From: Notamacropus eugenii
Taxonomy: Eukaryota > Chordata > Mammalia > Diprotodontia > Macropodidae
Length of the DNA stretch: 64,000 nucleotides
Direction of reading: 5' to 3'
Assembly (NCBI RefSeq): GCF_028372415.1
Contig: NC_092872.1
Coordinates: 281,297,206-281,361,205, forward strand
In this document: positions 44,913-56,400 of the stretch, piece after piece
Numbering within the stretch: the stretch's first letter is position 1
How the letters are laid out: each line of letters opens with the position of its first letter
Program-made: the position numbers and the translations under genes
Notes under the pieces: model-generated
The model's input: only the letters and a program-made list of their open reading frames with translations
Told to the model about the DNA's origin: nothing
The model's database searches: none

Positions 44913-45290
44913 GGCCCCATTCATCACTCTGATATTTGCTTTATAAAGTAAACAGGCTGAGCAGGAGACCATAATTAAAGGAGAATCCTGGTTTGGATCT
45001 GACAAGTCAGGTATCTGCCTTCATGACGAACCTTCATTATGGTGACTAGTCCTAGTTCCACTGAGCTTTGAGCTATCACTGAGTCAGCTGTTGACATCTT
45101 CATCTCAGTGTATTTAAAATGTTCTGCATAACATTGTACTAAATGCTTGGATGACAAAGATTTCTGAAAGAGGTGCGGTGGATGTAATTAGCCCAGGACC
45201 TGGCTCCTCCCTGGAATGTTGACATCTCCATAATCCTGCAGAGAGCTGATATCCTCTAGCACTCCTAGGTCAGAGGTACACAATTGTCCT
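44913..45290. other. No recognised repeat; possible conserved patch at 45165-45260
   Basis: The patch holds 'gtggatgtaattagcccagg' and 'ccctggaatgttgacatctc', compact factor-like words without repeat similarity. Confidence 0.3.
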
Positions 45291-45400
45291 AGGAGGAGAC
45301 ATAGTCCAAATTCAATTCCCGTTTTACAGTTGAGGAAACTGAGCTTCAAAGAAGCTCATGGTCAGAGCTGCTAAGTGTCAGAGGTAGGGTTGGGTTCATT
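45291..45400 (-). repeat. CORE-SINE, antisense
   Basis: 'cccgttttacagttgaggaa' and 'actgagcttcaaagaagctc'. Confidence 0.65.
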
Positions 45401-45539
45401 CTATCAGGCTGAGTTCCTATTTCCAAGCAAATCTCCCTTTCCGCTCTCCAGCCAGCTCCCAGGTTTTGCTTTAGCTGACCAGCCTCACACACAGTCATAG
45501 AACAGGCAAGTGCCCATCAAACACAGGCCAGGTTCACCC

Positions 45540-45612
45540 AATTAGAATGTGAGCTCCTTCAGGGGAGGGACTGTTTTGTCTCTGTCATTGTATCCCCGGT
45601 GCCTGGAATATT
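45540..45612 (+). mobile_element. L2 tail
   Basis: 'gaatgtgagctccttcaggg' and 'ccccggtgcctggaatattg'. Confidence 0.7.
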
Positions 45613-45679
45613 GGCCAAGTCTGTGATTGAACTGGCATTGAAGATCTTCCCACTGAAGACTGGCATCTTCTCTCCACCT

Positions 45680-45785
45680 TATAGAGAGTTGCCGAGGGCC
45701 TTGAGAGGTTAAGGGACTGGCCCAAGCTCTCACAGCCAGCATGGTTAGAGGCTTTAGCTCTCTGTCCAGGACCCTTCTCTCTGGG
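45680..45785 (-). repeat. MIR-like, antisense
   Basis: 'gagaggttaagggactggcc' and 'gctctcacagccagcatggt'. Confidence 0.55.
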
Positions 45786-45790
45786 CACAT

Positions 45791-45965
45791 TGTTGTTGAG
45801 TCATTTCAGTGATGTTTAACTCTTCATGACTCTGCTGGGGGTTTTCTTGGCAAAGCAACTGGAGTAGTTTGCCATTTCCTCCTCCAGCTCATTTTACAGA
45901 TGAGGAAACTGAGGCAAAGAGTGTTAAGTGACTTGTGCAGGATCTCATGGCTGGTAACTTTCTGA
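45791..45965 (-). repeat. MAR1-type SINE, antisense 3' part with RTE-like tail
   Basis: Starts with the antisense tail ('aactcttcatgactctgctg', 'gttttcttggcaaagcaact') and continues through the core to 'cctccagctcattttacaga'. The head is missing. Confidence 0.85.
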
Positions 45966-46115
45966 GGCCATTTAATCTCTGTTTGCCTCAGTTTCCTTAA
46001 CTATAAAACGGAGATAATAAAAGTACCTTCCTTCCAAGGTTATTGTGAGGATCAAATGAGACAATATTGGTGAAACACTTAGCGCAGTGCCTGGCATATA
46101 GTAGGTTCTTCATAA
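45966..46115 (+). repeat. MIR, sense, core and tail
   Basis: 'ctgtttgcctcagtttcctt' through 'gcctggcatatagtaggttc'. It stands head-to-head with the antisense MAR1 just before it. Confidence 0.85.
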
Positions 46116-46119
46116 ATAA

Positions 46120-46262
46120 GTTACTTGCCTGCCTACATAAATATCCAGCCCAACCCTCTTCTTTCACAGAGGAAGAGCCTGAGGGCCAATGACTTGCCCA
46201 AGGTAACACACCCAGTTGTGACACAGCTGGTTCAGGAACCTAAATCTTCTGGCAAACAGCTC
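46120..46262 (-). repeat. CORE-SINE, antisense
   Basis: 'gaggaagagcctgagggcca' and 'aatgacttgcccaaggtaac'. Confidence 0.65.
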
Positions 46263-46489
46263 CTTGTTCCAGGTCAGGCCCAAGGAGGAAGAGAGGTTGG
46301 AAGGTTTCTAAGACCTTTCCTGTTTCAAAGGCTGACTGTGAATTGTAATTTAGCACTGAACAATACCAATGAACAATAATAGTTCCTGGAAGGGTGGAGC
46401 ATAAGAATCTAGGAAGCACCTCATTGCTTCTTAGGGGTTTAAAGAAGTTTTTGTGAATCAGACTGCATTGGAGTCAGTCTGGGGAGGGG

Positions 46490-46614
46490 GAGAGTATGGA
46501 CCTATACAATCATAGGGTTGGAAGCTGCAAATGACCTGGCATCTTTCTAATACAATCATGAGTCATTAAAAGTCATTTCCTCCAACCTCATCGTTTTACC
46601 TAGGAGGAAAATGC
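46490..46614 (-). repeat. CORE-SINE-like fragment
   Basis: 'caatcatagggttggaagct' and 'ctccaacctcatcgttttac'. Confidence 0.5.
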
Positions 46615-47100
46615 AGCCAGTCAGCCAATAAAGTCAGTCAACAGACAATTAGTAAGTGCCTACTATGTGTCAGGGATTGTGAGCTCCTTGAAGGCAGGGA
46701 CTGTGTTTTGCTGCTTTTTGTATGCCCAGTGCTTAGCACAGTGCTGGCACACAGTAAGGGCTAAATAAATTTTTATTGGTTGTTAGACACCAAGCTAAAT
46801 GTTGGGGACACAAAGAGAAACAAAAGGTAAGGAGCTCCCAATCTGCTGGGCAGACGTACAAACAAGCTATGTTTAGGATAGAGGAGATGATTAAGAGAGT
46901 GAAGGCACTAGGATGAAGAGGGACCGGGAGGGGCTTTCAGGAAAAGAAGGGGTTCTGGTGAAGTTTTCAAGGAAGCCTGGACACCAGGAGGTAGAGATGA
47001 GGCAGGGGAACATCCTGGGCATGGGAGAACAGCCTCTTGGCTTCCCTAGCTCCTTTAGTGCCACATCCTACAGGAGACCTTCCTTGAGTCACCACTTGCT
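46615..47100 (-). mobile_element. L2 3' region, antisense, with a sense L2 tail nested in it
   Basis: The antisense L2 ('agtaagtgcctactatgtgt') breaks at about 46672 and resumes at about 46788 ('caccaagctaaatgttgggg'), running to 'gagatgaggcaggggaacat'. The intervening 46673-46787 is a sense L2 3' end ('gagctccttgaaggcaggga', 'gctggcacacagtaagggct'). Confidence 0.8.
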
Positions 47101-47214
47101 AGTGTTACATTGTATTCACTTTGTATCTCTTTTATTTTGTGATCTGAGCACTGTTGTGTGCCTCTCCCAGTCCACCCCCTCCCCCAGGATAATGGAAGTT
47201 CTCCTGGGAGGGTT

Positions 47215-47350
47215 GAACATGTGCTGTTCCTCCCATTTTACAGATGAGGAAACAGAGGCTTGTCAGGGTGCACTGCCTAGCTTAGCTCAGCTCGTTGGGG
47301 TCTGGGGCAGGATTCAAACCCAGGTCCTTTGACCCCAGAGTCAGTGCTCT
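47215..47350 (-). repeat. CORE-SINE/MIR, antisense
   Basis: 'cccattttacagatgaggaa' and 'gattcaaacccaggtccttt'. Confidence 0.8.
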
Positions 47351-47394
47351 TGTCCTAATGTACTAGTCGTCCCCAAAGGCAGGAATGAAAGGTC

Positions 47395-47665
47395 CTGTTT
47401 CCAAGGTGGTCATATGTAGAGCCCTTTGAGCGTCCATTTGGAGACTATCCTTCCTGAGAGGGCTTTTTAATTATCATGAGACAGCCTCAGTCTGTACGAA
47501 CCCAGACCACAAGCCAAAGCCATCTTCCTTACTCTATCTCTGGCAAAGATACTTTTTAATCAGGTCAGATGGGCTTTGGCAGCCACCCAGCAGCCAGTGT
47601 CACCAACTGTTTATATGCCACTTTCTCTAGGCCCATTCTACCTGAAACGATCTTGGCCTTGTTGA
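47395..47665. other. Candidate conserved non-coding element
   Basis: Repeat-free, with AT-core words 'tttttaattatcatgaga' and 'aactgtttatatgccact' and several kept CG sites. Only composition supports it. Confidence 0.25.
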
Positions 47666-47754
47666 CTGATGGCTTCCACTGTTGAATTGCCCCAGTTTTT
47701 CAAGATCAACAGCTTTTATTCCTTCTGCTCAAGAAATCTGAGCTGTAGGGACCA

Positions 47755-47930
47755 GGACATCAGAGATTTCGAGCTGGAAGAGCCCTCAGAGGCTCCAACC
47801 GTTTCCTTTCATAGAAGGCAACTGAGGTCCAGAGGGCAAGTGACTTCCCTAAGGTGTGATAGAGAGGTAGTAAATGGAAATGTGGGATTCGAACCCAGAT
47901 CCTCTGATTCTAGAACCTCTTAAAAGGTCT
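47755..47930 (-). repeat. CORE-SINE/MIR, antisense
   Basis: 'gagctggaagagccctcaga', 'caactgaggtccagagggca' and 'gggattcgaacccagatcct'. Confidence 0.85.
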
Positions 47931-48299
47931 CCAAAACCTATAAAATTCTTTCCTTTGTAATAAAATGATCTATTAAAAGAAGTTTCCTATACTTTCAAGT
48001 TAGATAAGAACAGACCTCTTCAATTTTTGAGAGGGCCTAGGAAGCTTGTATCTGAGACTTAGAGGCCATCTCTTTGTTGTATTCAGATTGGTCCTTTGGT
48101 CTCCAGGCTCCAATACCTTTGTGTGAAGCTAGTGTATCCAATGAGTACAAATTCTTGGGAGCTCCCCACATCCCCTTACTCTGACTTCACATCCTCCTTG
48201 GTCTGGCTGCTTCCCCAAAGGTTACAGAACCCCATGGAGGTAGAGTCCCTAGGTCTATCTAGCACTGATATGAGGGAGGGAAGGTCCTCTGTGCCAGCC
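47931..48299. other. No recognised feature
   Basis: Nothing recognised. Confidence 0.4.
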
Positions 48300-48445
48300 C
48301 TAACAGAAGCATGTCTTTGAGGGGAAGCCCCCCACTCCTACCTCATACACCCTACTGGGGCAGCTCCCTGGGCAAGAAAGTTCTTCCTAATGCAGTTCCA
48401 CCTCCTCTTATTTGTGTCAGGCTCACCTTTCCACAGCTCAACCAC
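48300..48445 (-). mobile_element. CR1/L3-like LINE 3' region, antisense
   Basis: 'ctactggggcagctccctgg', 'gaaagttcttcctaatgcag' and 'ttccacctcctcttatttgt' match the antisense order seen in these LINEs. Confidence 0.55.
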
Positions 48446-48534
48446 AGCCCAGGAATTCTGATGTTTAGCCTGATTCACTGGTCTTACATAATCATCAAAA
48501 TGGAATTATATGGGATTTGAAGGAAGACTCAGCA

Positions 48535-48684
48535 CTTAACCTGAATTGTTTTAGTGTCACTCTCATAACAATGCCTTGAGGTAAATATTATGATAATTGT
48601 ACCACATTTACAGATGAAGAAATTGAGGCATCACAGAAACATCACAGTAGACGCAGAGTCAGGAAGTCTCAAGTTCAAATCCAA
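48535..48684 (-). repeat. MIR antisense core joined to a sense SINE head scrap
   Basis: 'cacatttacagatgaagaaa' is antisense. 'gtagacgcagagtcaggaag' (48648) is sense. Confidence 0.55.
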
Positions 48685-48884
48685 TCAATCTAGCAATCAA
48701 ACAATAAACATTTATTAATCACCTACTATGTGCCATGTATGATGCTGTGTGCCTGGGGTTACAGAAAGAGGCAAATGACAGGACCCTGCCCTCAAGGAGC
48801 TCACAGTTGAATGGGAGAGACAACATGGAAACAAATATGTACAAAGCAAGTTACATGCAGGATAAATAGGAAATAATTACTTCC
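48685..48884 (-). mobile_element. L2 3' end, antisense
   Basis: 'aataaacatttattaatcac', 'ccctgccctcaaggagctca' and 'aggataaataggaaataatt'. Confidence 0.85.
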
Positions 48885-49003
48885 TCTTCCCAAGAAAAGA
48901 TCCCCATGAATTTACCAGTGAATTCTACCAAACATTTAAGGGACAAGTAAGCCCAATGCTATAAAAACTATTTGAAAAAATAGGTGAAGAAAAGACAGGG
49001 GCA
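48885..49003 (+). mobile_element. L1 ORF2 reverse-transcriptase fragment
   Basis: Translation gives PHEFTSEFYQTFKGQVSPM followed by KLFEKIGEE, matching the FTAEFYQ...VPFLLKLF block of L1 ORF2. Confidence 0.75.
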
Positions 49004-49452
49004 CTTTTGCTTTTTTAAGTAGTTCTTTTCTTCTTTGAATTGGTGTGCCTCTTCTAATTTTAATTGTTAATTCTCTTTTCACAGTTTTCTTGCATCACTT
49101 TCTTTTCTTTTTTCAATTTTTTTCTCTAACACTTTAACTGCTTTCTTTAGCTCTTCCAGTAATTCTTGTTGGGCTTGTGATCAATCCACATTTTTTTCTT
49201 TGCAGCTTTGCTTGTAGCTGTTTTGATATCATTATCTTCTTCTAAGTTTATGGCTTAATATTCCAATATATTACCATAATAGCTTTTTATGGTCAGGCTC
49301 TTCTTTGTTGTTGTTATTGTTGTATACTCATTTTTAAAAGTATTTATTGATGTTGAACTTCATGTTGAAGTTGGGCTCTACTCACCTTGGGGTGGGGAAT
49401 CACTTTCCTAAGCTTCAGGCTTTTTTGTGCTACTTTTTTTAGAGCTAGTTCT
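49004..49452 (-). mobile_element. L1 ORF1-like coiled-coil segment, antisense
   Basis: Read on the minus strand it is A/G-rich with 'agctaaagaaagcagttaaa' and 'gtgatgcaagaaaactgtg', like the Lys/Glu-rich coiled-coil coding part of marsupial L1 ORF1. It lies inverted between two sense ORF2 pieces. Confidence 0.55.
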
Positions 49453-50240
49453 ATAGTAATATAAAAAAATGCTCTAAATCACTACTGATTTGAGAAATGC
49501 AAATTAAAACAACTCTGAAATACCACCTCATAGCTATCACATTAGCTAATATGACAGAAAAGGAAAATGACAAATGCTGGAGTAGATGTGGAAAAATAGG
49601 GATACTAATGCATTGTTGGTGGAGTTGTGAACTGGTCCAACCATTCTGGAGAACAATTTGGAATTATGTTCAAAGGTTTATAAAACTATGCATACTTGTA
49701 GATCCAGTAATACTACTAACAACTAGGTCTCTATCTCAAAGAGATCAAAGAAAAAGGAAAAGGACTTGTGTGTATAAAAACATTTATAACAGCAGCTCTG
49801 TGGTGGCAAAGAATTGGAAATTGAAGAGATGCTCATCAATTGGGGAATGGTTAAAAAAGTTGTGTACATGACTGTGATGGAATAATAAAGTGCTGAAAGA
49901 AAAGACATGGTCTGGTTTCAGAAAAACCTGGGAAGACTTATATGAACTGATGGAGAGTGAAGTGGACAAAACCAGGATATCATAGTAAACAGTAACAGCA
50001 ACTTTGTAATGATGATCAACTGTGAAAGACTTAGTGACTCCGATCAAGACAATGATTCTAGACACTTCCGAAGGACCCCTAATGAACAATGCTATCCAGC
50101 TCCAGACAGAGAACTGATGAATTCTGAATGCAAATTGAAGTATCATTTTTTTCACTTTCTTTTTCTTGTGACATGGCTAATATGGAAATATGTTTTGCGT
50201 GATGTCACATGTATAATTGATATCATATTGCTTGCCTTCT
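49453..50240 (+). mobile_element. L1 ORF2 C-terminus and 3' UTR
   Basis: MQIKTTLKYHLIAITLANMT, then ENDKCWSRCGKIGILMHCWW and SCELVQPFWRTIWN (49497-49690), are a clear ORF2 C-terminus. The 3' UTR runs to 'tattgcttgccttctcatat'. Confidence 0.9.
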
Positions 50241-50284
50241 CATATTGGCACTTAATAAATGTTCACCAACTAACTGATTTAAAG

Positions 50285-50535
50285 ATTATATTAAAAGAAC
50301 ATGGTTTTGTGGATAGAGTACCATATTTGAAATTAGAAAGACCTGGGTTCAAATCTCACCTTGTGTAACTTTATGACCCTGGGCAAGCCACTGAATCTCA
50401 GTTCCTCCATCTCCAAAATGGGGACAATAATAGTCTCTATATTACAGGACTGACGTGAGGATCAAATAAGATGATGTATACAAAGTATTCTGCAAACCTT
50501 CAAATAATGTAGATTGTGAGGTGTTATTATCATCT
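50285..50535 (+). repeat. MIR/CORE-SINE, full length
   Basis: 'gaaagacctgggttcaaatc', 'tgaccctgggcaagccactg' and 'aaagtattctgcaaacc'. Confidence 0.8.
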
Positions 50536-50984
50536 CAGAAACTGAAGTGCAGCTCAGTGGCCTGTCACTTAGAGACTCTATTCTCTCCCGTTGTTTAGAA
50601 GTTTGGACAACCTTGACCCACTTCTAGTGCTGTGGGACCTCCTCCACGATCTTTGGAGCATCCATCTGCCAGCTCTTTCAGGACCTACAGACGAATTTCA
50701 TTCAGGTTGATGACTTAAATGCATCCCTGATAGCCGAGTGTTCGTTGATCACTTCCTTCCTTCCCTTGGATATTGATTCTATAAATCAGGTTTGTTCTGT
50801 TATCGTCAATGACCCTGAGATGCTCAACCTTCTCTTGGTCCTCAGTTATCACTGACCCATCTTCTATGTCCTGTCATTTCTTAGAGTCTCCTTTTTCCTG
50901 AGGTAACTTTAAAAATCCTTGCCATTTTGCTCCCATGAGTTTCTGTTCCAGTTCCAGTGAATTCTGAGTTTTCAGGGCTTCTCA
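50536..50984. other. No recognised feature
   Basis: Nothing recognised. Confidence 0.4.
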
Positions 50985-51240
50985 CGTTATTCTTAGAGCT
51001 CTGAGCCTGGTGTCAGGAAGACCTGAGTTCAAATCCAGCCTCACACACTTACTAGCTGCATTATGCTCAGCAAGTTATGTGACCTCTCTCAACCTCAGTT
51101 TCCTCATCTGTAAATGAAGAGGATAATAATAGAAGCTGCCATGCAGGGTTGTTGTAGAATCAAATGAGATGGCAGATGTTTATAAAGTGCTTTGCAGACC
51201 ATAAAGTGTTATATAAATGCTAGCTATCATTATTACAATT
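50985..51240 (+). repeat. MIR/CORE-SINE, full length
   Basis: 'gtgtcaggaagacctgagtt', 'cctcagtttcctcatctgta' and 'gtgctttgcagaccataaag'. Confidence 0.88.
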
Positions 51241-51359
51241 ACTGTTATTATTATTAACTTCATGCTTTTGTTTTCACCTTCTGTTACCTTGTCATCTGTA
51301 CATGACTTTTTAAAAGTTTCATTTGTGCTTTTTTGGTTTTGCCTCACATTCATTTCCAA

Positions 51360-51600
51360 ATATATGTGCCAGGCCCTGTATAAACTCTGTACAGATATCT
51401 CACTTGGTACTCACAACAACTCTTGGAGGTAGGTGCTATTACCACCTCCATTACACAGAGGAAGAAACTGAGGCAAACATAAGTTAACTGATTTGCACAG
51501 GGTCACACAGCTAGTAAGTGTTTAAGGTCGGATCTGAACTCAGGTCTTCCTGACTCCAGCACTCTTTGCCCCATGTGGCCTCCCAACGGTCTCTCCTTTC
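51360..51600 (-). repeat. MIR/CORE-SINE, antisense, full length
   Basis: 'actcacaacaactcttggag', 'gggtcacacagctagtaagt' and 'tcaggtcttcctgactccag'. Confidence 0.9.
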
Positions 51601-51639
51601 TTAAAGCTGCCTTTTTCCATCTTTTCTTCCAGACCAAGC

Positions 51640-51792
51640 TTGTTCATTATCATTATGCATTATTCAGTTTCATTGTAGTATTCTTTCTGTAATTTCCTTG
51701 GTTCTGTTTTCTGTTTCCTTCACTCTGCATCAGTTCATACAAGTCTTTTCATGTTCCTTTGCATTCTTCAGTCATTGTATCAAAGAAAAAAT
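51640..51792 (-). mobile_element. L1 3' UTR fragment, antisense
   Basis: 'cttcactctgcatcagttca' and 'tacaagtcttttcatgttcc'. Confidence 0.65.
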
Positions 51793-54079
51793 ATACGAAT
51801 ACTATACTTTGCTTTCAGGTCCTAGTCTGCCAGAAACAATTCTACTTAATTTAACATTCTTCTAAATCCAAGTGTTTCTAGCTTAGAGAGAGAAATGTCC
51901 AAACTGTTATAGTAGCCCTGTGCCCTCAGACATCTTTCTTGATTCCAAGATGATTTGAAGTAACATGTATAGGCATCTATAGGAAGAAAAATCACCCTAT
52001 GTTCAAATAGACTTTGGTGTGACCATTCCAGAAGAACAGGCCACCCTCCTCGAAGAGTCAGGGGCTCTCTCTCGGTTACAATAGAAAAGTCTGGTCTGTA
52101 TTACTTAGTTGGGTCTCAGGCCAATCACTTCAGTGGACAGGGAGGGTGCTGCTTTGAACAAGGCAGAAGTGTTCCACATTAATCCATTTCCCTAAGAAAG
52201 GCTTTCTATCTAAAAAGGGAAATATCTGGGAAGAGTTCTGAGATTAGAGAAACATTTGCTTCTTACTGTAACCCTGGCCACCCTGGCCCCCACTGCCTGA
52301 AGGCCAGGTATGTTACATTTCACCCCCCGCCATTTTCAAGTCTTTCTGTCAATGGCTCACTCCCCACCAAATACAATTCCCCAATTCTAGGGGGCCCCTG
52401 AAATCCAATTTCATTTAACCATTTTTCAGTCAAATGAACTTTTACAAAAGAATATCTACGTCAAAGGTAAGGTAAGAACAAACAAAAACATCCATCCCCC
52501 TTATACCTGTGACCGCCATAATCCCCCTCATAGCACCTCAGTTTCTGAGGAAAGGAGGGGGATAAGGTTCACAGCTTACCTCAGATGCTATATAGCTTGG
52601 TGCCAGCAGGTTCTGAATCCAAAGCCTTTCTGGACTCTGCCCCTGGCACCTTGGCTTCTGAGAGCTTCCCTGCTGGGCAGCTGCAACATCTGACCTGGAT
52701 TCCTGCATCTGAGATCAGGTGGCTCAAACTCTTGGATCCCGGGGCCTTGTTGAATTAACACCTCTAGTTAACTTTGTAGCTATGTTTCTTACATTTTTGT
52801 ATAGAAATCTGAGGCCATGCATTTTATTGTTGCCTTCCCTCTTGTATTTAGTTTCCTGGGAAATCTGGGTGTCTCAGCTGCTGGACTTACTTTGTGACTC
52901 CTGCCTAAATCTAGAGTATCTAGCTTGGTATCTATCTAGAGGTAATTTGATTCCTCTTTCCTTTAATTTTTAAAGCCTTTTGGTTATATTTGCAAGACAT
53001 CAATTGGGTAATTACACTTGTAGGAAGACTGAAGTTTTTCTTTGGCCAGTCAATCAGCAGGTACTTTTAAATACCTACTCTTTGCCATTAGCAAAGCAAA
53101 CAGGCTTTGTGGTGCTGTCAAAGACAGATAATAAGGGAAGGAATGCCAGCTGTGCCAGTGGGTGGAGTACATACTCCCTGCCCCCTTGGCTTACCTCTTC
53201 TAGATGTAATTCATTTTTAGCTAAGCCAGAGAGGATACTAAGTGAGACAGTTACCTGAAACAGATTTGATTACAACCATGTCACAGGGGTCTGAGGGCAT
53301 TCTGCCTGGCTTTTGTTAGCTGGGTAGGATAGCTAGGACTCTCTTAGGGTCTCTCTAATCACTCTGTTGTAACACTGAAAATGGTTGCCCCTAGAAGTAT
53401 GAGCTCCTAGGGAATTATTCTCAGAGAAAGCCAGCACCTGAGACACTGTTTTCTCGTCCAACTCTTACTTTCCCTTCTGCTTTTCCTTCTGGACTCCTTG
53501 ATGGTCTATCAGCAGCAGCAATGAATGTACTACTCAAAGGCTGCTAAAGTCTTCTATTTCTGATATAACATGTTTTCATTTTTGCAATCCTTTCCTTTTT
53601 AACTTAATTTTTAAAAATTCTAACCTCAACAACAACAACAAAATAATATGACTATTTACATATACGAGGTGATGAGAAAAAGAGGATTATATGGGAAACT
53701 ATGAAAACTTTTAATGTACTGCTTGGTTTGCTTTTAAGTATATAATACATGCAACATGTAACTTTCAAGGCTATTTGGCTCCTCTGTGTTTCCTTTTAGC
53801 CTTCATTCTGTTCTCTTCTGTGCATTTTAAATGAATGATTCAATGATTCTTGGATAACCCCACCATGAGTCCTTTTCTGCCCAGGCCCGATCCCTTAGAA
53901 ATAAAGGAAAATAGAATCCAACTGAGAAATATGCACAGTCATGCACAATAAACTCTCACATTGTCTGCGTCCAGAAACGAATGTCTCAGTCTGCCCCTTA
54001 TATCCATTACCTCTGTCAGGAGGAGTCACCATAGGTCTTCTGGAGTCATGGCTGGTCATTACATGAATCAGGATCTTTA
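51793..54079. other. Longest stretch without a recognised repeat or gene
   Basis: About 2.3 kb. Only an L2-like antisense scrap near 53048-53100 ('caatcagcaggtacttttaa') and a short CAA run near 53625 are seen. Frames up to 92 codons carry no domain. Confidence 0.45.
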
Positions 54080-54296
54080 AGTCTTTAAGTCTTTTAAAAA
54101 TGTGTTTGACAATGTTGTTACTGCATGAATTATTCTCTGAACTTTGCATCAGTGCATAGAAATCTTCCCAGATTTCTAAACATCCCTTTATTATTTCATA
54201 TATATCATAATATTCTACTACATTCCTATACCATAATTTATCTCTTCCCCAAATGGTGGACACTCATGTAGTTTCCAGTTCTTTGCAACAGCCAAA

Positions 54297-54545
54297 ATAA
54301 TAATTGCTAACACTCATGTAGTGCTTTAAGACATGTAAAATGCTCTAAATGTTGCCTCATTTTGATCCTCACAAAAACCCTGTGAGATAGATGCTATTAT
54401 TGTTCCCATTTTACAGATGAGGAAATGGAGAAGTTAAGTGACTTGCTCCAGGTTACCCAGCTAATAATCATCTGAGGCAGTATCTGAACCCACGCCTTCT
54501 TGAGTCTAAGTCCAACAATCTATCCCCTATGCCAAGTAGCTGCTT
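54297..54545 (-). repeat. MIR, antisense, full length, inside the L1
   Basis: 'ctcatgtagtgctttaagac', 'cacaaaaaccctgtgagata', 'ccattttacagatgaggaaa' and head words to 54540. Confidence 0.85.
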
Positions 54546-54601
54546 CAAAGAAAGATCTGCTATAGGTTTGATTCCTCTTTCCTCTATCTCATTGGATGTA
54601 T

Positions 54602-54832
54602 AGTCAATCAATAAACATTTATGAATCACCTACTATGTACTAAGCCTCATGCTAAGCACCAGGGGTACCAAGAAAGCAAAAGACAGTTCCTGTCTAAGAG
54701 GGGAGATAGCATGAGAATAGCTGTAAGCAAATAGACTCTAAGAAGGAGGAAATGGGAGATCATCCATCCAGGAAGGTTGGGAAGATCTTCTTGTAGATCA
54801 GATTCTGTATGGGAACGGAAAGAAGCCAAGAG
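54602..54832 (-). mobile_element. L2 3' end, antisense, inside the L1
   Basis: 'gtcaatcaataaacatttat', 'cctactatgtactaagcctc' and 'gtctaagaggggagatagca'. Confidence 0.75.
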
Positions 54833-55140
54833 GCAGCAGTGATACTGCTGGATCACATGCTTCTGCACACTGGAGTGACCTCGGGGAGTGAGCACCCAAT
54901 GCTTTCCAGTACACTGGGCTACCTCTACAATGCCACCAACAGTGTTTTAGGATTCCAGATTTTCCTCAGCCTCCTCCCACCATCAACATTTGACCTTTTG
55001 GTTTTTCTTTCCAACCTGATGGATGTGAGGTAGAACCTGGAAATTATTTTAATTTGTATTTCTTTGATTGTCAGTAATTTGGAGCATTTTTTTTCATGTA
55101 GCTGTTGATAATTTGAATTTTTTCCTTTTAGAACTGTCTG

Positions 55141-55757
55141 ATACTACTTCTAGGGCTGTATCCCAAAGGGATCATACAAATAGGAAAAGGACCCACATGT
55201 ACACAAATATCTACAGTGACCAAGAACTGGAAATAGAGGGGATGCTCATCCATTGGGGAGTGGCTGAACAAGTTGTGGTGTATGAATGTAATGGAATACT
55301 ATTGTGCTATACAAAGTGACAAACAGGACGACTTCAGAAAAATTTGGAAAGATTTATGTGAACTGATGCTGAGTGAAGTGAGTAGAAATAGGAGAACATC
55401 ATATACAGTAACAGCCACAGTGTATAAGGACTGTTTTTGATAGGCTTGGCCCTTCACAGCAATGCAAGGACCTAAAACATTTCCAAAGGACTCATGATGC
55501 AAAGTGCCATCCACATCCAGAGAAAGAACTGTGGAGTTGGAATGCAGAATGAAGTAGACTATTTTCTCTTTTGTTATGTTTTGTTTGTTTTTCTCTTGGT
55601 TTCTCCCATTCATTTTAATTCTTCTATGCAACATGACTAATGTGAAAATGTGTTTAGAGCCATATAAGATTGCATGTAGTCTTGGAGAGGGAAGGAAGAA
55701 CTTATAGAAGTGATTGTTGAAAACAAAACAAATAAATTAATAAATTTTGGGCGAAAA
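55141..55757 (+). mobile_element. 5'-truncated sense L1 inserted into antisense L1
   Basis: Begins 'atactacttctagggctgta' in the ORF2 C-terminus and ends A-rich near 55757. Flanks GAACTGTCTG (55131) and GAACTACCTG (55761) are a mildly decayed target duplication. Confidence 0.8.
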
Positions 55758-56400
55758 AGAGAACTACCTGTCAAATCTTTAGATGATTTATTTCAGTTGG
55801 GAAATGCCTCTTGATCTTGTATATTTAAATCAGACTAACTTAATCAAAGACACTTGATGCATTTTTAAAAAAATTTGATGTTATCCTTCTACTTTTAACT
55901 GCATTGTTTTAGTTTTTGTAAGTGCTTTTAAATTTTATTTAATTAAAATGGTCCATCTTAACTTTTATGATCTTTTCTATTCCTTATTTGGTCATGAAAT
56001 TTCTCCATCCATTGTTGTGAAAGGTATATTTTTCCCCTTGTTCCTCTAATTTGCTTATGATGTGACCTTTTATATTTAAGTCATGTACCCATTTAAAATT
56101 TGTCTTGGTCTATGATTGACTTAAACTTAATTTCCACAAGACTTCTTTCTAGTTTTCTCAGCAATTTTTGTCAAATTATGAGTCTAGTTAAGGTTTGGAG
56201 GCTTATCAAATGCTGTGTTATGTTCATTTACTTCTGGAGGTTGTGTGCCTAATCTATTCTACTAATAGATTTTTTCTGTGTTTTAGTCAGTACCAACTTG
56301 CTTTATTGGTTATTACTTTATAGTATAATCTGAAATCTGGTAGTGTTGGACCCCTTCCTTTGCACTTTAAAATTTTTTCCTTGAAATTCTTGACCTTTTT

